A stretch of 64,000 nt of DNA. It comes from Cryoendolithus antarcticus. Taxonomy: Eukaryota > Ascomycota > Dothideomycetes > Cladosporiales > Cladosporiaceae. The notes beneath the pieces were generated by a model that had not been told where the DNA came from, searched no databases, and saw nothing but the letters and a program-made list of their open reading frames with translations. Where the stretch lies: assembly GCA_002077065.1 (NCBI GenBank), contig NAJO01000001.1:372001-436000 (forward strand). The letters are read 5' to 3'. A program made the position numbers and the translations under genes. Shown in pieces: positions 31,951 through 43,723 of this stretch. Numbering within the stretch: the stretch's first letter is position 1; each line of letters starts with the position of its first letter.

Positions 31951-33791
31951 TATTGCGAGAGTGTGAGTTTAGCTGTGAGGAATCAAGAGATGACTGCTGA
32001 TGCGAAGAAGATAGGAGATGGGTTGCGATGGTGGGATGTAGGTAATGGGACTCGGAGCATAAATACTTGACCCCTCCATAAGCTGAGCCGGATGCGCACG
32101 CCGCGAACTGAGGCGGAGCTGCACAGGGCTGTGCCGACTCACGTCGCCACCTTGCGCTTGCTGCGTCGCAGTGAATGCCGAACTCGTCGGATCATGCGCC
32201 ATACCTAAGCGTACGTATGCTGTTGCTCGGCCGTCGGACAATTATGACGCTGCTTCTTCATGCGAAAGTTATGTTGGTCGGTGATGTTGATGCAATGTCC
32301 GAGAGACACTCGAAGCAGCTTGTGCCAAGTGCTCTGACCAATTGGCATCATCGAACTTGCCCCACCGTGTCCGAGATGGTGAGGTGCCCTCGATGCGTGC
32401 TCCAGCTAGACTCGAGATGGACTTTGATCTGTCGCAAGCTGTTAGCCATGCATGTTCTAGATCCTCGGACCGACCTCCCAGTGTATCAATATCGACACAT
32501 TCCGAGGGCTCGGACCGCCAACGTTGAATGTTGGTTGTGAGACCGCCCTCTCTTCGGAGTCGTCGCATATAGAATGGCACTGTATACTTGCGGTGACAAG
32601 GAACAGTCCCCAGCGCCAGCACACACCACATTGCGGGCGCGTCACGTCAACGGGGATCTTCAATCTCGCTCCACGCAGATCGACGGTACGTGGGCGCTCA
32701 CCCGTCATACCCACCCGGTTGCCAGAACATGCTGCAGCACCAGGCTTGAGCTCGACCACTAAGAACGAAGCCGTTCTCACATCGGTGTTCGAGAATGTGC
32801 ATGCTAATTACGTACAAACAATCGCTTCTGGGCAATGGAACTCGCACTGTTCACACTCGGCACCTGTCCACATCAAAGCCCAAGTGCCGGCCCCGGACGC
32901 GACCATGACTCCAAGACATCGCTTTGCCGCAATGCAGATGTTTCACATCTTCCCAGACCTGAAACATCGCCAACTGCAGCACAACTACGCTGACAAGCGG
33001 GTCATCCCTGCCCCCGACAATCAGCCTCTGGACTTCTATCCGAAATGTCGCTGCTATTGAATTTTGGACAAGCATCCCTACGCATCACGGAGCTGGTGAA
33101 GCAGCCATTCGCTCCGGTCGAGCAGCAAGTGATCCTTCGGGTGTCAGCCCGTGGAGCGAATGGCAATGCATGGATCAGGTAGTATACCTGCCGAACGTAT
33201 CTGTGCCTCATCGACATGCAATCATGACAAGATCCCAGTGCGCGCACGTTGTGCGGCCGTGTCCTACCGCACCAGGGCGGTGCGCGTGGCATTATCATTT
33301 TGACGACTTCTAGTCTATGGTGAGACCCAGCATCATCGCTTCGTTGCGAATATAGTCTCGCTCTCATCGCTACAACGATATCGCTTCTCCCATCTTTGTT
33401 CTGGCGCCGGCGTCACTTGATACCCACTTTCTTTTTGCATTTCTTATTGTACAACACTAAACCCTGCGCTCGTGCAGCGGGACTATCGAGCTACACCGAC
33501 ACCACCAATTCCTACTGAGTTTCAGTGCATCTCTACTACTGCCGGCCTCGAACACACTACAGCAGTGCTTTTGATCCTCGGTGTCAGCCACACTGCAGGT
33601 CTTCGTTGCGTGCGCCTGTTGGCTGCCGAGACATATGTGAAGATCTTATCACCAGTCGGAACCCAACAGCTCCACTCGAAGTCAAGTGCATCGCACACTA
33701 CACGGCTAGCAACTTCGGCCTTGTGTGACTTTCATGCATACCTATCCTTTGCAATTTCTCTGGTGGCCTAGCATACTGGCCTTGGTCTACA
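31951..33791. other. 1.8 kb intergenic between divergent genes
   Basis: Separates the glycine-zipper gene and the Ser/Thr-rich membrane protein gene. Several overlapping frames are present but none has protein character I can support. No repeats seen. Confidence 0.4.
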
Positions 33792-35018
33792 ATGTCGTTT
33801 ACTGAGACACTACGATCGACATCATCGCCTACATCACGGTCTTTACCAACATCATCCGCTTCCAGCAGCACCGAGATCTCTTGGGGACCTGCCATCACAG
33901 CCTCGCCACTCTCAGTGACAGATTTGGGAACGAGTACAGCTGCACCGGTACCAACACCTACGGTGGAGGCGAATCCATTCGCGGCGCCGGCGACACGCGT
34001 GAGCAAGACGAACGAGATTGTCATCGCCACCACAGTGATCATTGGTACGATCATTCTACTCATTCTGGCCTGGGCAATATACCGACGACGAAAAGGTGCA
34101 CCCTATTCCGAGATCTTGCACATCAGACCAAGACCACCAAGCACTATTGTTCTCTCGCCGTCACCGACGCGGTCTAAATTCCTTGGACTGCCCATCATGC
34201 GCGAGTCACGCTACTCTGTCCGCTCCTCTAGACATACGCTCACCCTGCCTTTGCCGAACGATCCACGTCGGAAAGGTTCGATACCTCCAGACGTCCTCAG
34301 CCGCTTCCACACCCAGCATGCATACATTCAGGACACCTGGAAGACGAGTGCCCGCCTCGGGGCGTATGACGCTCCACCTCAACCACAACCACCACCACCT
34401 CCTCCTCCCTGCAAGGAGAACACAAGTCGAACAAACCGCCAAACATTCCTTCTGCCCGCTAGTCCGGCACCTTCAAAACGCAAGCTTGCGAAGGAGACAG
34501 AACTGCCACTTCATTCACCAGACTCGACTAGTAACCTCATCCACAGCAAGTCGTCGAGGGCAATGAAGTCCACACCCGAGGTGTCGGTCAAGCCAGCACA
34601 TCCTGAGCCACTCACCTCCCTCCCCATCACCCCACCTGCAGCGGCCGTGCTTGACCGCTTTTCATGGACCAATACGCAAGCACCAAGTACGCCGCGTGCT
34701 AGCGTAGCGCCCTCGAGCTTCTCGCCAAGATCTGGACGAAGTAGTATACCTCGCTTTCGTACTGTAGTGTCGTGGGTACGAGGGCAGAATGAGCGGGGCC
34801 GAGGGGGATTGGAAGCTGGACCTCGACTGGGAACTGCAGACCTGAAGAAGGGGGGAGAGGTGCCAGGAAGACCAAGTATGAACGAGCTCAAGAACCATGC
34901 TGTGAAGCCGATCCTTGCACCCGTGGGCGTCGTAGGAGGCACGACGTTTAGCAAGTCTCGAGGCAGTACGGCGAAAAAGGGCACTTGGAAACCAAGTCCT
35001 GATCGGCTTGCTGGCTAG
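33792..35018 (+). CDS. Ser/Thr-rich single-pass membrane protein, unknown function
   Basis: A 408-residue protein from ATG 33792, single exon. Residues 1-70 are Ser/Thr/Pro-rich, a mucin-like region likely to be O-glycosylated. There is no classical N-terminal signal peptide. One strong hydrophobic segment (about 76-97, VIATTVIIGTIILLILAWAI) is followed at once by YRRRK, which places the long C-terminal part in the cytosol. The tail is Pro/Ser-rich with a PPQPQPPPPPPP tract and many Ser/Thr-Pro sites. The layout resembles fungal wall-stress sensors and other small surface receptors, but no WSC or cysteine domain is present. Function unknown. Confidence 0.7.
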   Translation: MSFTETLRSTSSPTSRSLPTSSASSSTEISWGPAITASPLSVTDLGTSTAAPVPTPTVEANPFAAPATRVSKTNEIVIATTVIIGTIILLILAWAIYRRRKGAPYSEILHIRPRPPSTIVLSPSPTRSKFLGLPIMRESRYSVRSSRHTLTLPLPNDPRRKGSIPPDVLSRFHTQHAYIQDTWKTSARLGAYDAPPQPQPPPPPPPCKENTSRTNRQTFLLPASPAPSKRKLAKETELPLHSPDSTSNLIHSKSSRAMKSTPEVSVKPAHPEPLTSLPITPPAAAVLDRFSWTNTQAPSTPRASVAPSSFSPRSGRSSIPRFRTVVSWVRGQNERGRGGLEAGPRLGTADLKKGGEVPGRPSMNELKNHAVKPILAPVGVVGGTTFSKSRGSTAKKGTWKPSPDRLAG

Positions 35019-35775
35019 TACCCTGTATACCCTTCACTAATTGCACAAGTCATGGCTCTCCGTTCGCAACACATTGTGAAGACACGTGACCATCACTTCC
35101 CACGTGACCATGATCTGCACGTCGTCGGTCACTAGGCCGATCCCGTCGAAAGCAACAGCACTTCAGCCGCTCCTCGCCCCATCGCGGAAAGCTTGGCGGA
35201 CAGAGTTCCAATGGCTGCCACACCTGCATCGTGAAGTTGAAGTCCAAGTGCCATTCATTCGCGCTCGTAGTAAGCCAATCTATCGCATCGCATTCGCGCA
35301 TTCGCGAAGATCGACGCCCCGGCTACTGGTCCTATCTTCGGCTTGGTCCGACCACCCTGTAGCACAAGGAAGGCTGACCTTACCGCCGCTATCTCTGCTA
35401 TCTTCCGCCAAGTGCCTCCGCCAAGGATCATAGTAACCTCCTACTGGTTCAAGGTTGTGCTCCGGCTCTGCAGGTGGCGATCGCACACTGCTAGAATTCG
35501 GCTTTGCCGCTTGCTGCTGATAACTGTCGCTGTCGTACCCGCTGCTCGGGCTCCAAGTGGATGCAACACCAATTGGCCTGGCCACCCACAAGCGCATCCC
35601 CGCCCTCTAGGGTTGCATTGGGCCTGCGCGGGTGACAAGCTCGCGTGGTAGGTTGGAGAATCTTATACGTAGCTCGGGTGCAGGTAGGTCGATTTCTTGC
35701 GGTGTCTCGATTTCGATTGACGGTGTCGCGTGCGGCTTTCGTGTACCTTATCATTGGCTATTTAACATAGGTACA
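35019..35775. other. Intergenic, transporter upstream region
   Basis: Contains two CACGTGACCAT copies (35083, 35101) and, close to the transporter start, TTATCA (35748-35753, a TGATAA GATA-factor site on the other strand) next to ATTGG (35753-35757, an inverted CCAAT box). No gene recognised. Confidence 0.45.
35083..35111. promoter_or_regulatory. Direct repeat of CACGTGACCAT (E-box)
   Basis: The 11-mer CACGTGACCAT occurs at 35083-35093 and again at 35101-35111, 18 bp start to start. CACGTG is the core bound by bHLH factors such as Cbf1. Which flanking gene it serves is unknown: it lies 65 bp after one stop codon and 665 bp before the transporter start. Confidence 0.4.
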
Positions 35776-37799
35776 ATGGGTGTCGACCTCCACCGCGATG
35801 ATGATCTGCCTGCGCATGACCCCGCGCTGAGTGCATCCCACCAGCACACGCATGGCCACCTCCATCATGACACGCATGGCGCGCATACCGGCAACGACGT
35901 GCCGGTCTACAGCAAAGGCACGACTGACGAGCCTTCTGTGATCCCGAACCCAGACCACCAAGATCACCTCCACCATCGTCACCTCGCCTCCTCAGACATC
36001 AAGAGCGAGTCCTCCGACCCCAAAGCCCACAATGTGCACGACGTCGAGAAAGGCGGCATCTCCCCAGTCAGCACCCTAGCAGAAGAGGAAGAGCGCGACC
36101 CGCAGAGCCATAAGTTCTCGAACTTCTACGCCAAGTACAGAATCTTCTTCCATGTCTTCATCTGGCTGTTCTTTACGGGATGGTGGATTGCGAGTCTGGT
36201 ACTGCATCGGCCTGGCACTGCGCAGCCGAAGAATTGGATTATCCCGTTCTTGCTATGGCTGGCGATCACGATCAGGATCATCACGTTCCATGTCCCTGTC
36301 ACGCTGGTGATGAACCCGGTCAAGAAGCTCTGGCAGATGACGGCTGTCAAGGCCGCACACTTCGTCCCAGAGAAGTTCCGCACACCTGCTTTCGCTGGCC
36401 TGACGATCGCGGTCATCATCGTGGGCGCCTTTGCGTCGGAAGAGAATGCGGATAACACGAGGGAGAACCGCGCTGTGAGCTTGTTCGGTCTGGTCGTGTG
36501 TCTCGCCGCACTCTGGGCCACTTCAAGAGACCGCAAGAGGATCAACTGGCATACCGTGATTATGGGCATGCTGGTGCAGTTCATCGTGGCGCTGTTCGTG
36601 CTTCGCACAACTGTGGGCTACGATATCTTCAACTTCATCTCTACGCTCGCCCGCCAACTCCTGGCTTTCGCCGGCACTGGGTTAGCTTTTCTCACTTCCG
36701 AGGATGTGGTTAGCTACCCGTGGTTCTTAACTGGCGTCATCCCCGCGATCATCTTCTTTGTCGCGCTTGTACAGCTGCTCTACTACTATGGCATCGTCCA
36801 GTGGGCCGTCGGCAAGTTCGCCGTGTTCTTCTTTTGGAGCATGCAGGTGTCTGGTGCCGAAGCTGTTGTCGCAGCCGCAACACCCTTCATCGGACAAGGC
36901 GAGAGCGCTATGTTGATCAAGCCCTTCGTCGCTCATCTTACGAAGGCCGAGCTGCATCAAATCATGGCCTGTGGTTTCGCCACCATCGCTGGATCAGTGC
37001 TCGTGGCCTACATTTCCATGGGTCTGAACCCTCAGGCACTGGTCTCCTCCTGCATCATGTCCATCCCCGCCTCGCTCGCAATGAGTAAGCTCCGCTATCC
37101 CGAGACCGAGGAGACTTTGACCGCAGGCAAAGTCGTCGTGCCCGATGACGACGAGCACAAAGCCGCCAACGCGCTCCACGCTTTCGCCAACGGCGCCTGG
37201 CTGGGTCTCAAGATCGCCGGCATGATCGTTTCGACACTGCTGGTCATTATTGCACTCTTGAACCTCGTCTCTGGCTTGATGACGTGGTGGGGACGCTACA
37301 TTGGGCTGTCGGGTGAATATGACCTGACCGTCGAGTTGGTTGTTGGCTACCTCTGCTACCCTATCGCTTTCCTATTGGGTGTGCCTCGTGGCCCGGATCT
37401 CATCCGCGTTGCGCGCTTGATCGGTGTGAAGATCGTCGCTGTAAGTCCCATCTATGAAGATATCCTTCGTATCTTGGCTAAGATACTGACTCTATACTCT
37501 AGAACGAATTCGTCGCCTACCAAATGCTAACTCAAGACCCGTCCTACGCCGATCTCTCTCCTCGCTCTCGTCTCATCGCCACCTACAGCTTATGCGGCTT
37601 CGGCAACATCGGCTCCCTCGGAACGCAAATTGGTGTGCTGTCTCAAATTGCTCCGGGACGTGGTGGAGATGTCTCGAGGCTTGCGCTGAGTGCGCTCATG
37701 ACGGGTATCTTGAGTACGCTGAGTAGTGCTGCGATTGCGGGGCTGTTGATCCAGGATGAGACGAGCTATATTGCTGTGGCGGCGACGAAGATGATCTAG
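35776..37799 (+). CDS. Concentrative nucleoside transporter, CNT/SLC28 family (2 exons)
   Basis: A 653-residue plasma-membrane nucleoside symporter in two exons, 35776-37440 and 37503-37799, with a 62 bp intron (GTAAGT...TAG, phase 0). The start is MGVDLHRDDD at ATG 35776; upstream the frame is open but has no homology. An unusual His-rich cytosolic N-terminus (HQHTHGHLHHDTHGAH) precedes the membrane part. The CNT core is clear: the pore motif GQGESAMLIKPF, GFATIAGSVLVAYISMG, and in exon 2 NEFVAYQ and GFGNIGSLGTQIG, covering the conserved substrate-binding helices. Family members take up uridine, purine nucleosides or both with H+ or Na+. Here it may feed the salvage enzymes encoded at 52.8-63.3 kb, an inference. 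Confidence 0.92.
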
Positions 37800-38194
37800 G
37801 AAATGGTGATGAGGGGAATCTAGCTAGGACGGAATGAAGAAGATGCCGGCTATGTTCTCACCATGATCCGCTTCATGGTCATTTCGGTTGCGCTCAGACT
37901 TTGGTGAAACTACCCTGCAACACCTTTGCGGGCGTGACCGACTGTCCATATCTCGCGAAAGTGCTTGAAGCGGGTGCTGATTGGAATGTCACGCTGGCCA
38001 GGTGCTGGACACATGGTGATGTGAGTACGGTTGAATTTGCTTTTCATTTCTCATGTACATCACGACATATCGACGCTCTCGAACCCATGCCTCCGGTATC
38101 AAAGATTGCCATTGAGCCACATTGTAGCGTATGGCATCGCCACTGTGACCACGAAACCAGTCACTGCATTCAAGCAAGCCAAAGCAAAGCCTCT
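37800..38194. other. Intergenic between convergent transporter and PDI genes
   Basis: 3' sequence of both flanking genes; nothing else recognised. Confidence 0.45.
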
Positions 38195-39332
38195 CTACAG
38201 CTCCGTCTTGCCCTGCTCGCCACCGCGGAACACACTCAGCACATTGCTCCTTCGCACCAAGTCATCGACCTTATCAGTGCTCAGACCGCCTTTCTTCAGC
38301 AGGCCCTGAAGCCTGGTGTACTCCTTCTCGACGTAGCCGGCGTTCTCCTCGCTCTTCTTGGCGACTTTGCCGTAGTACTCGGCATACTTGTCGCCAGCGG
38401 CGCCGACAGCCTTCTCGAACTCAGCGTAAGCCGAGGCGCCACCAGACTTGAGAGTCTCGACGATGGAGTTCAATGATGGCACGGTGCCAGCGAGAGGGTT
38501 CAAACCACCGCCCACAGCACGGTATGTGCCTGCCTTCTCGTTGATGAAGGTAACGAGATCCTCCTCGGAGCGACCTCCACTGTAAGGTACACCCGTGGTG
38601 GAGCCCTCGGGGTAGTAGAAGATCGTCGGGTAGCTCTTCACACCCGCCTCCTGTGCGGTTGCCTTAGCATTTGGCGCCTCGCAGTCGACCTTGGCGATCA
38701 GGACCTCCTTCTCGGACACAAAGTCTGTGGCGAGTTTCTCCCAGGTCGGGGCGAGAGTCTTGCAGTGGCCGCACCATGGGGCGGTGAAGGCTACGAGAGC
38801 GTGCTTCGAGCCAGTGATTGAGGGAGAGAAGGTCGAGTCTGTAAGCATCTGGACGGCTGGTGGGGCGGTGTGAGGGGTCTTGGGCTTGAGGCTTGTCTTG
38901 GATGTGATCTGAGATCTGTCCGTCAGCAATCAATGATAGTGTCCAGTGAATGTTGCAACGTACGAATGCCGTCAAACTCTCGAGATCTCTTCCGCCCTTA
39001 TAGTCCTCCGGGGTATCGCTCTTGCCATCGAACCATTTCAGCGTAGGGAAGCCTTGCACACCGAACTTCCGTCCCAGATCCTTGTGGTCATCCGCATCAA
39101 CCTTGCCGATTGTGACTTTGTCGCTGGCGAACTCGAAAGCACCGGCAAGCTCATCGTAGATCGGAGCGAGGGTCTTGCAGTGGCCGCACCATGGAGCAAA
39201 GAACTCGACGAGCGCTGGCTTGCCGGACTTGAGGACAACGTCGTCGAAGTTGGTGGGGAGAAGATCTTTGACGGCGCTGAGGGCGGAGGCGCCGGCGAAC
39301 AGGGTCGCTACGAGGGGGTTGAGGCGAACCAT
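38195..39332 (-). CDS. Protein disulfide isomerase, ERp38 type (2 exons)
   Basis: A 360-residue ER oxidoreductase with two thioredoxin domains and a C-terminal ERp29-like helical domain, the order of fungal ERp38/TigA. Exons are 39332-38964 and 38908-38195, with a 55 bp intron (GTACGT...CAG, phase 0). A signal peptide covers about 20 residues (ending GASALSA). Both active sites are intact CGHC: Cys 49/52 (EFFAPWCGHCKTLAP) and Cys 169/172 (AFTAPWCGHCKTLAP). The cis-Pro segments GFPTLKWF and SYPTIFYY are present. The protein ends in KTEL, a variant of the KDEL/HDEL ER-retrieval signal. It should form and rearrange disulfides in secretory proteins. Confidence 0.93.
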
Positions 39333-40105
39333 CTTACTAATTGGGCTTGGTATATGAGGAGCTATGTGTGTAGAGGGAATATGGGTATGAATAAGTTGGC
39401 CACTACATGGACATGTGTGTGATCTTCAGGGTCCAGGTCTCCTGCCGATGACAAACTCTCATGCAGTGCCAGCTGTCCACCAATGCTTCACCCTTGCCAC
39501 TGCTGCTCGTGCTCGTCCCTCTACTTGTGGCTACATAATTGTAGCCGCCAAACAAGGCACCACGTTATATGGATCCATGTAGAGCGATCACTGTCCCCGA
39601 GAGCGGTCACTCCCTGATACAGCAGTCTAACAACATGCCCCCAGGGTCACGACGACGATAGCGGCACCTAGGACGCTTGAAGTACGGGGTGTGATGTATA
39701 CAGTAGATACCTTAGGTTGGAGCACGCCAGTTACACTGATGACAGCGGGTTGCTTCACTGTGTGCGCAAGATGCGTCGTTCTGTGCTCCCCAGTCTGTTC
39801 CGTTTCACTGTCAGGAGTGGTCTAGTGTTCGAGGTTGGTATGGCAAAATGTGCTGACCTCCCGCATCCCATGAAAGAATCTCAGGATGGAAGTCTCATCA
39901 TGACACGGGTGGATCAGCAGCTGACACAAGTCTAGGTCATGCTGGCTGCCCTAGACGGCATATCAGATATGACTGTATCATGGCCAAGACTGCACTTACA
40001 CACAGCCCCTCGACACCAATCGATACCTCCGTAGCTCAAGAGCCACGTTCACTACGTATATAAGCTGGATCCGCGACTTCGCGTCCCTGCCCGAGTCGCT
40101 ACGCC
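39333..40105. other. Intergenic between divergent PDI gene and F-box-like copy A
   Basis: Holds the PDI promoter and the promoter of the first F-box-like copy, including a TATATAAG near its end. No gene recognised. Confidence 0.45.
40057..40064 (+). promoter_or_regulatory. TATA box-like element before F-box-like copy A
   Basis: TATATAAG lies 42-49 bp before the ATG at 40106. It suggests that this copy once had, or still has, a functional promoter. Confidence 0.35.
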
Positions 40106-41010
40106 ATGGACCACTCTCCCCTAGGAAGATTGCCGGTTGAACTGCGCCTTGTCATCTATAAGGACGTGCTAGCTACGACGGTCATTGACTTGAGCGAGGA
40201 ATTTGAGACGTTCATGCACCGCTCCTGGAAACAAGGCGCGTCGACCCTATCCGCCAGGTCTGCCGCAAAATACGACAAGAGACCGAAGATCTCGTCTTTG
40301 TGCAGGGTTTTATGATACTGCACGGCCTGGGGATGACCGTGACGGGCGATCTACGTAAGCAGCGTAGCGACTGCATGATTGCTGCCATTGCGCACCACCT
40401 CGACAGCTTCCGCACTGCCGGACCAGCCATCTGACATCTCACGCTCGACTTGGGAAGTTTCGATCCGTGGGTGAGCATGAAGGCTCGCAGGCATTGGGAT
40501 TCTGGATTCACAAACCCCTACATGCGAAAGTTTCTGCTCGGCCTACAAGAGGTGGTAGGTATTGATTGCAACATGGAGATATCCTTCAAGGTTTTCGACA
40601 AGCGCGGATCGACCCGCTACACCTTCGCTGCGTCTCCTAAGAAGACTGACTGGTTTGAAGGGATCCGAGTAACTACGCACGACAAGGGCCGGCGATTGCA
40701 AGCTGCGAGACGTAGATATGGTATGTCCAGATATGGTATGTCCGTGAGGAATTTCTCCACTATGTGCGAGCGGCTGTGGCTGCGTCGCTGCATTGCTGAG
40801 TACTTCGTGAGTACAATGCGTTGGGAGGAGCCGTCCTTTGCTACAGGCGTTGCACCCAAGATCCGATCCGCTCTCTCCTCGGTCTGGAAGGGCTTGTGCT
40901 ACTATCATGCATACTGCCATGGTCAATGCCGCGCCTGCTGGATTGCTGAGAGCACAACGCGCAGTCAGGTGGAGGTATACAGCGATTTGGGGCTCTCAAC
41001 CATACATTAG
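40106..41010 (+). pseudogene. F-box-like copy A, frameshifted with a nonsense codon
   Basis: From ATG 40106 the frame reads MDHSPLGRLPVELRLVIYKD, the F-box-like N-terminus. Near 40235 the coding frame shifts by one base: the next motif, IRQVCRKIRQETEDL, is in another frame, which meets TGA at 40432-40434 and then continues with HLTLDLGSFDP to 41010. Sister copies show a normal residue at the TGA site; CGA to TGA, a single C-to-T change, would explain it. The middle (CNMEISFKVFDKRGSTRYTF) aligns with copy C. The gene is inactivated unless both lesions are sequence errors. Confidence 0.6.
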
Positions 41011-41279
41011 TCAAGCGGTGTTCACGGGGGAATGCAGATACGCTTCAACAACGACTTCTGCTTCAGCAAGCATTCACAGAAACACGGAAGTCACAGTATG
41101 CTGGGACGTGCGGACCGAAGCTGATGATGCAGCGAGTATTACGTCTTCACTTGCGCAATGGTCCGCACGCATGGCCGTGCTGGCATGAAGGGGGCTTCAG
41201 TGTGCCAATTCATCTCCATCAGTGAAGTCAAGCGATGTGATCTTCTCAACGCTGTAAGGCGGGTGAACCACACCTGTGC

Positions 41280-41715
41280 TGTCACGCGCTCATTCAGTCG
41301 TTAGCACCCTCGACTGGTCACAACCGACGCGGGCAGGGTGGATATGGCAATGGACACGGGGGAAAGGCTACGGTCTCCAATGCCGAGCTACATGGTACAC
41401 CAGCTGGCGAACATGGTACTACAGGCGGATTAAATCCAAGTCTACCTCCAGATCAAATCTGAGGCACGGAATGTCGGTTATTCGGAGATTCAGAACTACT
41501 CGCAAGTCGATCGCTGGACACTTTGAGCAGCATTTGACAAGCTTAGCTGGCAGGAGATCAACTTGCGGACGACTCGCACGAATGTGCAGGAACTACAGGC
41601 GGCTCATCTTGGAGGCATCATCTCTCGTGACCGGTATGCCGAGCTGCTAGCCCGGCAATATCAGAGACGTCGTCTTGTGGGGAGCTTTGTTAAGCATAAG
41701 TTCCTTCGCGACTAG
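41280..41715 (+). pseudogene. F-box-like copy B, 5'-truncated with two stops
   Basis: Only the second half of the module is recognisable, in one frame ending at TAG 41713-41715. It aligns with copy C over QVYLQIK, VDRWTL and then TRTNVQELQAA with RQYQRRRLVG near the end. Two stops interrupt it: TAA at 41431-41433 and TGA at 41524-41526. The latter stands where copy C has CGC, again compatible with C-to-T decay. No N-terminal F-box-like motif was found nearby, so it looks like a truncated duplicate. Confidence 0.5.
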
Positions 41716-42172
41716 CCTGAGGTGGAAATAGTTGATCAGGTGAATATGACTTGTGTCTGCTGCGCATCGTTCGGAGCCGCCATTCGGGCAGGAGCGACCT
41801 GAGTCGTCATTCGGAGCACCTTCCACGTGCCGTGCTCAATATTAAGAGACCTCCTAATTCACTTCGCCATCGAAGCAACTTCCAGCGCTACTTTTACAAT
41901 ATCCGCACAGGACAACAGGTGCCAACCATCGATATATCAGAACCTCGCGGCTGACGCAATGTTTGCGTGAATCTATTGATGCATCCTGCGCTCCGCCAAT
42001 AAATTTGATAATCGAAGTATTGTGCACAGGATCCTGCAGAAGATACCACAGCTAACAGAAGACAGTGCTACCTTCACTCACCACAGTCCGCCACTTGTTG
42101 AGAATCGCACTTGAGAGAATCTCACAGACTACAACACTTCCAGGCTAGGAGCACCATCACTAGACAGAGCCA

Positions 42173-42951
42173 ATGAACGGGCGCGCACGAGCGCTGGAGG
42201 GCTCTCCGATTGGCAAAATGCCTAAAGAGCTTCGACTTGTCATCTACGAAGATGTTCTATCCGAAGGCGTCGTCGAGCTGAGCTCGGCTCACCACCAGGT
42301 TCCGTATACTCAGGTATACAAGTTCGACGCCATCACTCGGGTGTGCCGTCAGATTAGAGTAGAAATCGAAGATCTGACGCCGACCCCGGAGCGCATCTTT
42401 CTACGCATATACAGTGGCAATGCTAGATGCGTCCGGTGTATGAAGTCCAAGGAGAAGACATGCTCACTCTTCAGAGTACGCGAAGAAAAACTTCAGAACG
42501 CCATAGAGAGTCATGCAGGACGTTGGCTTAATGACTCATCCCAACGTCAAGCCCAAGTCAGCGAAGTGACAATTGATCTAAGCGTATGCAGCTTATCTGA
42601 AATTCGCGGGATGCTGGACTGGCAGGACCCAGCGCCGGTGCTTGTGCTGAGACGTATGGCCACAACTGTGGAAAGGGCGACGGACGCGAAGTGTTACATA
42701 CAGGTGACGTTCAACTTCCGTGGAACTGGGAAGGCCCCGCACGTAGACGATCGCTGGACTCTGCGCGCGCCACTGGATAGAGTTGAGGACTGCAGACTAT
42801 CTAGCAAATCACCCGCGCTCATGTGCAGGAGGTTCAAGCTGCCCGTGAGGGGAAGAGAATCTCCCAAGAAGGATACAGAACCCATACGGCGCGGCATCAC
42901 CGTGGACGTCGCATAGAGGATCAGCTGATGAGAATGCTATGTCCAGCATAG
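42173..42951 (+). CDS. F-box-like copy C, best preserved, C-terminal frame shift likely
   Basis: From ATG 42173 an intact frame of 247 codons runs to 42916. It begins with SPIGKMPKELRLVIYEDVLS, an F-box-like/2EXR-type helix pair, and has FDAITRVCRQIRVEIEDL; the region after it holds two CxxC-like cysteines (CVRCMKSKEKTC). The C-terminal family motif (ITRAHVQEVQAAREGKRISQ, then RHHRGRR) is found in a different frame from about 42790 to 42951. This copy therefore probably also carries a one-base change that gives it an aberrant 40-residue end. The family may act as SCF adaptors; that is inference from the motif. Confidence 0.5.
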
Positions 42952-43723
42952 CGAGTTCAAGGCGCATTGTATTAGGTGTTTCGCGGGCATGCCCCAGCCA
43001 AAGCAAGCGCACTGGGCCGCTCAGTATTGGACTCCACTGTGCGAGAGGGGTGGAAATGATGAAATTTGGGAGGTAGTGATGCCACAAACGGTACGGGGGA
43101 CGGCAGTCAGCATGCTGGGCTGAATGCAAGTAAAACAGCATCCCGTACGCTCCCGTGACTTGGAAGCTGTGCAGTCCGTCTTCCGATATGGAGGGCCGAT
43201 TGGGCGCAAGGCACATCGTGCGATTAATTTCGTTTCTCAGACACTCAATAGCATGGTCACTTCTTCCACGCTCTCCTTAGTCAATCCTGTCCCGATCTGC
43301 GTCATACCCGGAGCTGACCGTCAGATCATTGGAGTTGCAGTAGCGGACAAGGTACGTTAAGGGTGTGCCACTAGAAGCACTTGCGTTCGCGATATAAGTG
43401 AACCTTTTTGCCACCACTTCAGCTGATGCAAGATTGTCAATTTTGTATAAGCTGACGTGCTGATAGATCAATCCCACTCCAAGCGTCACTCGTCCTTACC
43501 GACTGTCGTCACTGAGTGATTCAACGTGCAGACGCTCGTGAAAGCATCGATCGTGTACAGACCAGGCTATTTTGCTCTGTCTACTGCGCTCCCCGTCACG
43601 AACGAGCCCTCGAGAATCCTGTCGCTGGCTGCTCTGGAAATTCTCTGGCTGACCACTGTTCGACCTCTCGTCGCAGGCTCGGTCTATGATAGCCACAATG
43701 CGTCAGACAAACAGTACGCGAAC

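Noticed and set aside
32524..33367. Plus-strand frame of 178 codons and minus-strand frame of 121 codons
   Set aside because: Composition is random-like (Cys/His/Arg-rich), no splice extension and no family resemblance.
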